Source: Bacteroides sp.
Lineage (GTDB): Bacteria; Bacteroidota; Bacteroidia; Bacteroidales; Bacteroidaceae
DNA: 23,318 nt
Assembly: GCA_030152865.1 (NCBI GenBank)
Contig: JASLIW010000039.1
Coordinates: 1-23,318 of the forward strand
Direction: 5' to 3'
Both the position numbers and the translations under genes were made by a program. Under the pieces are notes generated by a model. That model was not told the origin of the DNA and made no database searches. It saw only the letters and a program-made list of their open reading frames with translations. Shown one piece after another: positions 16,678 through 22,035 of this stretch. The stretch's first letter is position 1, and every line of letters starts with the position of its first letter.

Positions 16678-17388
16678 CTAGTTGTGCACGAGAGTCCCTA
16701 TTTCTTCTCCATTTATAACCTTAAGTAGATTGCCTACTGTGTCCATATCGAACACGACGATGGGGAGTTTGTTTTCCTTACACATCGCTGTAGCAGTAAG
16801 GTCCATTACTTTTAGTCCTTTGTTATAGACCTCATCATAGCTAATAGTTTTAAACTTAGTAGCTGTTGGGTCTTTTTCAGGATCTGCAGTATAAATGCCA
16901 TCTACGCGTGTTCCTTTGAGCATCACATCGGCCTCTATTTCGATGCCGCGGAGTGCTGCTCCTGTATCTGTGGTGAAAAATGGGTTGCCTGTACCGGCTG
17001 AGAATATAGCTACTTCTCCATTTTCTAAAGCTTCAATCGCTTTCCATTTGGTGTAAAATTCGCCAATGGGCTCCATACGTATGGCTGTAAGTACTTTCGA
17101 CTTAAGCTGGAGTGAGCCCAATGCAGAGCTGAGTGCTAGGCTATTAATGACTGTTGCAAGCATACCCATTTGATCGCCCTTGACCCGATCGAATCCTTTT
17201 TGTGCACCTGACAATCCTCGGAAAATATTACCACCTCCAATAACAATACCTACTTCTACACCTAAGTCGTGTATTTGCTTGATTTGTTGGGCATATTCAG
17301 ATAGTCTTGTTTCATCTATCCCATATTGTTTTGTGCCCATGAGGCTCTCGCCACTTAACTTTAAAAGTACTCTTTTATATTTTGCCAT
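16678..17388 (-). CDS. pyrH: UMP kinase
   Basis: A 236-aa bacterial uridylate kinase of the amino-acid-kinase fold that phosphorylates UMP to UDP with ATP, in pyrimidine nucleotide synthesis. Seen: the N-terminal nucleotide-binding KRVLLKLSGESLMG (5-18), GIVIGGGNIFRG (47-58), GDQMGMLATVINSLAL, and the FSAGTGNPFFTTDTGAALR region followed by KGTRVDGIYTADPEKDP. Members of the family are hexamers, often activated by GTP and inhibited by UTP. It is the first gene of the pyrH-frr-rsgA run, with a promoter-like TAAGTTTG box 20 bp before its ATG, and it is divergent from a secreted TPR gene. Confidence 0.98.
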   Translation of the reverse strand: MAKYKRVLLKLSGESLMGTKQYGIDETRLSEYAQQIKQIHDLGVEVGIVIGGGNIFRGLSGAQKGFDRVKGDQMGMLATVINSLALSSALGSLQLKSKVLTAIRMEPIGEFYTKWKAIEALENGEVAIFSAGTGNPFFTTDTGAALRGIEIEADVMLKGTRVDGIYTADPEKDPTATKFKTISYDEVYNKGLKVMDLTATAMCKENKLPIVVFDMDTVGNLLKVINGEEIGTLVHN

Positions 17389-17407
17389 AAATCATGCTTT
17401 TGTTAGA

Positions 17408-17415
17408 CAAACTTA
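17408..17415 (-). promoter_or_regulatory. Candidate -7 box for pyrH-frr-rsgA
   Basis: On the minus strand this reads TAAGTTTG, an exact TAnnTTTG match, predicting a leader of about 12-16 nt before the pyrH ATG. No TTTG is seen at the -33 position. Two direct copies of ACGTAAAAA lie just upstream in the promoter direction (17415-17423 and 17432-17440). Confidence 0.5.
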
Positions 17416-17493
17416 CGTAAAAAATCGCATAACGTAAAAATATAACAAACAATAGCAGACTTAAATTGTATTGTATAAACACACTTTTATGAC

Positions 17494-17507
17494 TATCTTA
17501 TAAGATA
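17494..17507. repeat. Perfect 14-bp palindrome before the secreted TPR gene
   Basis: TATCTTATAAGATA is its own reverse complement and ends 34 bp before the ATG at 17542, within the divergent region shared with pyrH. It may be a binding site for a dimeric regulator. No clear TAnnTTTG box was found for the plus-strand gene. Confidence 0.5.
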
Positions 17508-17541
17508 AGCAAAAAAGCCCATATATCTATAGACTTCAAGC

Positions 17542-18228
17542 ATGAGAAAAATCGTAGTTTTCGTTATATCTATCTTACTTTTTAGCCCACTAGCTTCAGC
17601 TCAGTTGGTCGATTCCTTGGTGTCTGAATTGCTAGTCAATTTGGAAGACAAGCAGTGGGGTAGAGTGATTGAGCTCTATCAAGACTTTGCAGGTTCAGAT
17701 CCAGATAATGCCGAAGTGCTCTACTGGGTAAAGGTGGCCGATAAGGACTTTGATCTTATTGAGCCACAGATGCTTCAAATATTAGGTGAGGCCTATCGGA
17801 AAGACGGTAGGATTGAAAAGGCTGTTGTTATGTTCAAAGCCTACTTCCAAAAAGGAAGCCTCAAGCTGAATGAATTGTTGAGTCTTGGGCAGCTGTCTAT
17901 TGATCTGGGTGATGTTAACTTCACACAGCAAGTCTATGAGAAAGTACTCGAGTTGGATCCGAAAAACTTTAGTGCAAATAATTTTCTGGGAAACTATCTT
18001 TATCTACGTGCAGAAAGGGAGCGTAAGCGTTTGGACTATGAATACAAGCGTATTGTAAAGCCTACGCGGATGGATTATGCTAAATATCGAGCTCAGCTTA
18101 AGGATCTTTATCTCTATTCTTACAAGTCGGCTAAGAAGTACCTAGAGCAAGCCTTGCAACATACGCAGTCGGCCGAAACAAGAAGCACCCTTGAGCACAT
18201 TCAAACTATAGAGGATCAGGTGCTTTAA
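17542..18228 (+). CDS. Secreted TPR-repeat protein
   Basis: A 228-aa protein with a clear signal peptide (basic MRK, hydrophobic core, SASA-type end; cleavage probably after A20 in LASAQ), so it is exported to the periplasm. The mature part is helical and TPR-like: IEPQMLQILGEAYRKDGRIEKAVVMFKAYF (broken here across two helices, about 73-102), and QQVYEKVLELDPKNFSANNFLGNYL (about 132-156), followed by a charged region rich in K, R and Y with another helix pair (about 190-225). No enzyme motif is visible and I cannot assign a family. It stands alone on the plus strand between divergent pyrH and convergent birA, and its last 23 bp overlap the 3' end of birA. Confidence 0.82.
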   Translation: MRKIVVFVISILLFSPLASAQLVDSLVSELLVNLEDKQWGRVIELYQDFAGSDPDNAEVLYWVKVADKDFDLIEPQMLQILGEAYRKDGRIEKAVVMFKAYFQKGSLKLNELLSLGQLSIDLGDVNFTQQVYEKVLELDPKNFSANNFLGNYLYLRAERERKRLDYEYKRIVKPTRMDYAKYRAQLKDLYLYSYKSAKKYLEQALQHTQSAETRSTLEHIQTIEDQVL

Positions 18229-18973
18229 GGTACTGGACTTCTTTAAACAGATACGACCTTCTTTTACCCTCATTATCAATAAGGTGTATTCTACCATTGG
18301 TTTCCACTTGATCTATTCTTGCTTGGAATATACCCTCTTTATCGGCAAAATAAAAGAGACCCTGACCTCTATACAGTAGATCCCTGTACAAATTTATTAG
18401 TGCAGGGGCAGAAGGACCTTGCATCAGGGTGTAATTTGAAGCAAAGTGCTGACAAAATTCGGCAAGAATCTGTGTACAATCTAATCTTTTCCCTGTTATC
18501 TGTGTTAGTGACACAGGGTTGGGGGCATCACTTTTAAATTCAGTCTGATTAATGTTTAGTCCTATGCCAATGATACTTTGTGCGATTTGTTTGTCTAGCA
18601 AATCATGTTCAATTAGAATTCCACATATTTTATAGTCTTTCCAGTAGATGTCATTGGGCCATTTTATGGAAAAATCGCTTGCGTAGCGCTGAAGGGTTTG
18701 TACTAGGCTAATAGATACTACTTCAGACAGTATGAACTGTTCTTGAATAGAGAGTTGCGTGGGGTGAACTAGTAGACTGAATAAGAGGTTTTGATCTGGG
18801 GCCGACTCCCAGTAATTTCCCCTTTGTCCTTTTCCTGCTGTTTGGTACTTGCTGCGCACAAGTGTGAATTCGGGAACTTGCTGTTCTTTGCATAGTTGTT
18901 TGAGGTAGTTATTTGTTGAATCTGTGCTGTCAAGGGTTATGATGTGGTATTGAAACTTGTGTTCTAGCGTCAT
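18206..18973 (-). CDS. birA: Biotin--[acetyl-CoA-carboxylase] ligase (no DNA-binding domain)
   Basis: A 255-aa biotin protein ligase that activates biotin to biotinyl-AMP and attaches it to carboxylase carrier domains. Family motifs are present: STDSTNNYLK near residue 14, the biotin-binding loop TAGKGQRGNYWESAPDQNLLFSL, KWPNDIYW, the KICGILIE segment, and IGIGLNIN. The short C-terminal SH3-like domain ends the protein. The N-terminal helix-turn-helix of E. coli BirA is missing, so it is a class I ligase with no repressor role. I start it at ATG 18973-18971, 2 nt after the yraN stop, rather than at the TTG two codons upstream, which would overlap that stop. It follows yraN on the same strand. 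Confidence 0.93.
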   Translation of the reverse strand: MTLEHKFQYHIITLDSTDSTNNYLKQLCKEQQVPEFTLVRSKYQTAGKGQRGNYWESAPDQNLLFSLLVHPTQLSIQEQFILSEVVSISLVQTLQRYASDFSIKWPNDIYWKDYKICGILIEHDLLDKQIAQSIIGIGLNINQTEFKSDAPNPVSLTQITGKRLDCTQILAEFCQHFASNYTLMQGPSAPALINLYRDLLYRGQGLFYFADKEGIFQARIDQVETNGRIHLIDNEGKRRSYLFKEVQYLKAPDPL

Positions 18974-18975
18974 AA

Positions 18976-19338
18976 TCAAAAAATAAAAGGTACAAACACC
19001 TCTTCATAGTGTGTAAGTGGGGGTGTTTCACTTGGAATAATGGTAATCAAATCAAAACGAATTTCGGCATCTATCTGATTAAATCGAATGTAGTGATTAG
19101 CAGCTATTAAGATGCGTTTCTGTTTGGCCTTAGTTAGGGCTTGATGTGGCTCAGCAAAGCGTCTGTCACGGCGTGTTTTTACTTCAACAAAACAAACCGT
19201 AGCTTGATTGTATGCAATAATATCAATTTCCAAGCGCCTGTATTTCCAATTGGTTTCTAGAATTTGATATCCCTGCTGTATGAGGTATGCTATTGCTGCT
19301 TCCTCTCCCTTTTTTCCTAAATCATTGTGCTTTGCCAT
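18976..19338 (-). CDS. yraN: YraN family (UPF0102) endonuclease-like protein
   Basis: A 120-aa protein of the YraN/UPF0102 family with a PD-(D/E)XK nuclease fold similar to archaeal Holliday junction resolvases. Seen: GKKGEEAAIAYLIQQGY (8-24), the active-site E37 and D39 in RLEIDIIAY, and the E-x-K of FVEVKTR (E52, K54), then the conserved AKQKRILIAANHYI helix (71-84). The biological role is not settled for the family; nuclease activity is inferred from fold and motif. It begins the yraN-birA pair, with only 66 bp to the divergent plus-strand gene at 19405. A weak TATTTTTA box (minus strand, 19354-19347) lies close upstream. Confidence 0.93.
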   Translation of the reverse strand: MAKHNDLGKKGEEAAIAYLIQQGYQILETNWKYRRLEIDIIAYNQATVCFVEVKTRRDRRFAEPHQALTKAKQKRILIAANHYIRFNQIDAEIRFDLITIIPSETPPLTHYEEVFVPFIF

Positions 19339-19367
19339 GTTTTATGTAAAAATACACTTTTTTATTT

Positions 19368-19397
19368 TTTGCTATTCAAGAACTAAGATTAAATTTG
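19368..19397 (+). promoter_or_regulatory. Bacteroides-type promoter with both boxes, very close to an ATG
   Basis: TTTG at 19368-19371, 18 bp, then TAAATTTG at 19390-19397: both parts of the Bacteroides consensus with near-ideal spacing. The predicted start (about 4-8 nt after the box) falls at about 19401-19405, at or next to the ATG at 19405, so the mRNA would have little or no leader. Confidence 0.65.
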
Positions 19398-19404
19398 TAA
19401 AAGA

Positions 19405-19638
19405 ATGAAAAAGAGAGAGAAACCAGCATCAAAATCTAGCAGCTGTGAGGTGAAAAGGCCCAAAAAGCTCACTTGCTTTTTAAGTGAGGAGGAAGCTGCT
19501 TTTATTGATGCTTACCTTAGGAAAAACAAAATAACGAATCGTTCAAGGTGGATGAGAGAAACCTTGTTGCTTTTTATCTACAAAGATTTGAATGATAATT
19601 ATCCTACTCTCTTTGATGAACACGACATGAGGAGGTAA
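19405..19638 (+). CDS. Small basic protein, possibly ribbon-helix-helix DNA-binding
   Basis: A 77-aa protein of unknown function. The first 22 residues are rich in Lys and Ser. Then comes a short strand (KLTCFLS, about 22-28), a helix (EEEAAFIDAYLRKN), a turn (KITN) and a second helix (RSRWMRETLLLFIYKDL), the strand-helix-helix plan of ribbon-helix-helix regulators and of plasmid mobilisation accessory proteins. I assign the fold by pattern only. Its stop is 2 nt before the tadA ATG, and its last codons AGG AGG supply tadA's Shine-Dalgarno, so the two are cotranscribed. It starts from a strong two-box promoter with almost no leader. No relaxase or mobile element is nearby, so a chromosomal regulator is more likely than a mobilisation protein. 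Confidence 0.75.
   Translation: MKKREKPASKSSSCEVKRPKKLTCFLSEEEAAFIDAYLRKNKITNRSRWMRETLLLFIYKDLNDNYPTLFDEHDMRR
19630..19635 (+). promoter_or_regulatory. Strong Shine-Dalgarno for tadA inside the preceding gene
   Basis: AGGAGG lies 5 nt before the tadA ATG and forms the last two sense codons (Arg-Arg) of the upstream small gene. A full-strength ribosome binding site is rare in this phylum, where the anti-Shine-Dalgarno is normally hidden in the ribosome. It supports the start at 19641. Confidence 0.6.
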
Positions 19639-19640
19639 AT

Positions 19641-20081
19641 ATGATACAACGTGATGATGCCTATTATATGGGTTTGGCCTTGAAAGAGGCGGAAAAAGCT
19701 AAAGAGATGGGCGAAATACCTGTTGGTGCTGTGATTGTAGCACAAGACCAAGTGATTGCACGAGCGCATAACTTAACGGAGCGTTTAGGAGATGTAACTG
19801 CACATGCAGAGATGCAAGCAATTACGATGGCAGCCGATCAATTGGGTGGTAAGTACCTCACTGATTGTACACTATATGTTACTTTGGAGCCTTGTGTGAT
19901 GTGCGCAGGCGCAATAGCTTGGGCACAATTAGGCAGGTTGGTCATAGGAGCCAAAGATTCTAAAAAAGGGTATCACTTGCTGGCTTCTGAAGTGTTGCAT
20001 CCTAAAACTGAAGTCAAGGAGGGTGTTTTGGCTACAGAGTCAGCAGAATTATTGCAAAGTTTTTTTAAGCAGTTGCGTTAA
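19641..20081 (+). CDS. tadA: tRNA-specific adenosine deaminase
   Basis: A 146-aa zinc deaminase that converts A34 to inosine in the anticodon of tRNA-Arg(ACG), needed to read CGN codons. Zinc and catalytic motifs are intact: HAE (55-57, His ligand and proton-shuttle Glu) and PCVMC (84-88, two Cys ligands). The N-terminal EIPVGAVIV strand and the C-terminal helix fit the family, and length is normal (140-170 aa). The start is fixed by the AGGAGG 5 nt upstream and by the family's usual N-terminus. It follows the small RHH-like gene by 2 nt and converges on a DUF4834 gene after only 7 nt. Confidence 0.96.
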   Translation: MIQRDDAYYMGLALKEAEKAKEMGEIPVGAVIVAQDQVIARAHNLTERLGDVTAHAEMQAITMAADQLGGKYLTDCTLYVTLEPCVMCAGAIAWAQLGRLVIGAKDSKKGYHLLASEVLHPKTEVKEGVLATESAELLQSFFKQLR

Positions 20082-20088
20082 GGAGCTC

Positions 20089-20337
20089 TTAGTCAATTTC
20101 TTCAAAATCTACATACTCTCCTTCATCTTTGCCAATGACCTTATTGGGTAAGTTAGAGGTTTGACTACTCGTGTTTCTCTGATTGTTACTTCTTCTTTCT
20201 TGTTGCTCTCTTTGGTAGTATCCTGATCTTGATTGCTTACCACCAAATAGCCAACGTACGATATACCTTAGTATGTTGACAAAGAACATAATAAAGATAA
20301 AAATAAAGACGAAGATGAGAGATAAAATCTTGAGCAT
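20089..20337 (-). CDS. DUF4834 small membrane protein
   Basis: An 82-aa protein with one long N-terminal membrane segment (about residues 2-32, rich in F, I, L and V), then a short basic part and a low-complexity polar linker full of Q, R, N and S (about 38-66), ending in an acidic tail DEGEYVDFEEID. This layout and the 'EYVDFEEI' tail match my memory of the Bacteroidota family DUF4834, whose function is unknown. It follows pssA on the minus strand after 57 nt, as in related genomes, so a link with phospholipid synthesis or membrane organisation is a context-based guess. A longer overlapping frame at 20237-20671 is rejected because it crosses pssA. Confidence 0.85.
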   Translation of the reverse strand: MLKILSLIFVFIFIFIMFFVNILRYIVRWLFGGKQSRSGYYQREQQERRSNNQRNTSSQTSNLPNKVIGKDEGEYVDFEEID

Positions 20338-20394
20338 AATGAGTATCAGTTTGGTTCTTAGACATCAAGAGTATCGTGTTTACTCTCTTTTGTC

Positions 20395-21105
20395 TTAAGC
20401 TTTCTTCTGTGTAACTAGCGATAAAAGAATATACCAAGCTATAACTGCTGCTATTCCACTTAGCTTGAAGATAAGTAGTAGGGGTATACTCACTAGAATA
20501 AACACGTAGCGTACACGATTGTTTTTCCAGCTTAGGTCTTTTAACTTCAGTGCAAACATCGGAATTTCGGCCACTAAGAGCCAAGAGAAAAGAAGAATGA
20601 GAGCTATGAGTATTAGGGCATTGATGTGCATGAGTAGAAGATCTCCTGCCCCGACAATTAATGAGCCCCAAAATAGCGCATTGGCTGGGGTTGGAAGCCC
20701 TATGAATGAGCTTGCTTGTCGTTCATCCACATTAAACTTAGCCAATCGAAGTGCCGAAAATACGGCTATAAAAAAAGCTGTATAAGGAATGTAATCCCGA
20801 GCAACTTCTAAGAATTCTGGATAGACTAAGGCTTCTTCTTTAAGAAATGAGAAGAGTATAAGAGCAGGAGCTAGTCCAAAGCTTATATCATCAGCTAAGG
20901 AGTCTAGCTCTTTGCCTATGGGTGATGATACATGGAGCAAACGAGCTAACATACCATCAAAGAAGTCGAAAATAGCACTAAGGACAATAAACCCAAGTGC
21001 TAAATCATATTTAGCCTCAAAGGCCATTACACAGGCCACACATCCTGAAAATAAGTTTAAACAAGTAACAGTGTTTGGTATACGGCGAGTAATGGCGTTA
21101 GACAT
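20395..21105 (-). CDS. pssA: CDP-diacylglycerol--serine O-phosphatidyltransferase
   Basis: A 236-aa inner-membrane enzyme that makes phosphatidylserine from CDP-diacylglycerol and serine. The CDP-alcohol phosphatidyltransferase signature D-G-x2-A-R-x8-G-x3-D-x3-D is complete: D50, G51, A54, R55, G64, D68, D72. About seven hydrophobic segments surround and follow it. The N-terminus RRIPNTVTCLNLFSGCVA is typical of the Bacillus-type, membrane-bound PssA rather than the E. coli soluble type. It starts 8 nt after psd, and the two act consecutively to make phosphatidylethanolamine. DUF4834 follows. Confidence 0.95.
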   Translation of the reverse strand: MSNAITRRIPNTVTCLNLFSGCVACVMAFEAKYDLALGFIVLSAIFDFFDGMLARLLHVSSPIGKELDSLADDISFGLAPALILFSFLKEEALVYPEFLEVARDYIPYTAFFIAVFSALRLAKFNVDERQASSFIGLPTPANALFWGSLIVGAGDLLLMHINALILIALILLFSWLLVAEIPMFALKLKDLSWKNNRVRYVFILVSIPLLLIFKLSGIAAVIAWYILLSLVTQKKA

Positions 21106-21113
21106 AATCGTTT

Positions 21114-21809
21114 TTATTTGAGTTTAGCAATAACAGTTTCATTACCAGTGGTCAAGTCGCCCAGCTTTACGCAAGGCTCTGATCCTAGGGGTAGGTAAAC
21201 ATCGACACGAGATCCTAGCTTGATGAATCCCATATGCTCGTCGATAAAGCACTCTTCTCCCTCTTTGGCGTACGTAACAATACGACGCGCCATTGCTCCA
21301 GCAATCTGGCGTGCCATAACCTCTTGGCCATCGGGTGTTTCTATAACGACCATAGAACGTTCGTTATCTGTACTCGCCTTAGGAAGCCATGCCTTCATGA
21401 ATTTACCATTTTGATGTCCTACTTTCTTGATAGTTCCCTCAACAGGATACCAGTTGGCATGTACATTAAGTACGCTCATAAAAATAGAAATCATCAGACG
21501 TTTGTCATGAAAGTATTCATTTTCTTCAACCTCTTCAACCACTACGATTTTTCCATCAGCTGGTGCCACTACAGTGCCTTCTACTTCTCCTTCAAAATGA
21601 CGTATAGGGCATCTGAAGAAGTTGATAAGAAGTAAGTAGGTAGCGATACTGATTGTTGAAACAATATAAAATGGTATTCTACTCTCTACATATTTGTAGA
21701 GCACAAGGTTGATGATTAAAAAAGCAATAAAGCTTACCACCAACGTTGAGATTCCTTCATGGTGGAGTCTCACTTTTTTAAGTTTTTTCAATCTTGTTGA
21801 ACGATTCAT
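21114..21809 (-). CDS. psd: Phosphatidylserine decarboxylase proenzyme
   Basis: A 231-aa membrane-associated decarboxylase that turns phosphatidylserine into phosphatidylethanolamine. It is made as a proenzyme that cleaves itself at a Gly-Ser bond, leaving a pyruvoyl group derived from Ser. The cleavage site is GFIKLGSRVDV (G199-S200), with Asp in VAPADGK (D85) and His in NVHANWYP (H117) as the other residues of the self-processing triad. Two N-terminal hydrophobic segments (about 20-38 and 46-64) anchor it. It is the short class with LGSR rather than the LGST of E. coli. psd is first in a psd-pssA-DUF4834 run and has a well-formed promoter upstream, divergent from dnaE. Confidence 0.95.
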   Translation of the reverse strand: MNRSTRLKKLKKVRLHHEGISTLVVSFIAFLIINLVLYKYVESRIPFYIVSTISIATYLLLINFFRCPIRHFEGEVEGTVVAPADGKIVVVEEVEENEYFHDKRLMISIFMSVLNVHANWYPVEGTIKKVGHQNGKFMKAWLPKASTDNERSMVVIETPDGQEVMARQIAGAMARRIVTYAKEGEECFIDEHMGFIKLGSRVDVYLPLGSEPCVKLGDLTTGNETVIAKLK

Positions 21810-21834
21810 AAATGTGATAAAATCAGTTTGAAAG

Positions 21835-21866
21835 CAAAAGTAGACTTAATTTGATTTAACAGCAAA
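21835..21866 (-). promoter_or_regulatory. Promoter of psd-pssA-DUF4834
   Basis: On the minus strand, TTTG (21866-21863) is followed after 20 nt by TACTTTTG (21842-21835). Both Bacteroides boxes match with ideal spacing. The predicted start near 21829 gives a leader of about 20 nt before the psd ATG. Confidence 0.65.
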
Positions 21867-21924
21867 CAAATAGTGACTATTATAGCCTATTGGTGATAAC
21901 TTTTCACTATATAAGTTTGTTTGC
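21862..21924. repeat. Composite inverted repeat between the psd and dnaE promoters
   Basis: GCAAACAAA (21862-21870) is the exact reverse complement of TTTGTTTGC (21916-21924). Just inside, TAGTGA (21871-21876) matches TCACTA (21904-21909). The left arm covers the psd -33 box and the right arm overlaps the dnaE -7 box, so the dyad could be a shared operator or could partly reflect two back-to-back promoters. Confidence 0.55.
21890..21919 (+). promoter_or_regulatory. Candidate promoter of dnaE
   Basis: TTGG (21890-21893) stands in for the -33 TTTG, and after 18 bp TAAGTTTG (21912-21919) matches the -7 box exactly. The predicted start near 21925 leaves a leader of about 110 nt, long for this window. 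A second, poorer box TATCTTCG (21982-21989) would give a shorter leader. Confidence 0.5.
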
Positions 21925-21971
21925 AGTCAAACTGTAATACTTCACTCAGGTGTTGTATAATGCCAAAATTA

Positions 21972-22010
21972 GCTCTATTTTTATCTTCGCTAAGCTAAAT
22001 GAAATAGAGC
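21972..22010 (+). repeat. 9-bp inverted repeat in the dnaE leader
   Basis: GCTCTATTT (21972-21980) pairs perfectly with AAATAGAGC (22002-22010) around a 21-nt loop. It ends 25 nt before the dnaE ATG and would lie in the mRNA leader if transcription starts at the TAAGTTTG box. No T-run follows, so it is not a terminator. Confidence 0.5.
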
Positions 22011-22035
22011 AAAAACGATATAAATATCTCCATAT

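Noticed and set aside
18977..18979. TTG start for birA
   Set aside because: An ATG two codons later, 2 nt after the yraN stop, is the usual kind of start and leaves the conserved N-terminus intact.
18976..19638. yraN nuclease-like gene plus RHH-like gene read as a mobilisation or toxin-antitoxin module
   Set aside because: YraN is a common housekeeping family, the two genes are divergent, and the RHH-like gene is coupled to tadA; no relaxase, integrase or repeat borders are present.
20367..20386. 6-bp hairpin AGAGTA/TACTCT between pssA and DUF4834 as a terminator
   Set aside because: The stem is short and AT-rich, and no T-run follows on the minus strand.
20237..20671. A 144-aa minus-strand frame overlapping pssA and the DUF4834 gene
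   Set aside because: It lies out of frame over the well-supported pssA and DUF4834 coding regions and shows low-complexity, non-homologous sequence.
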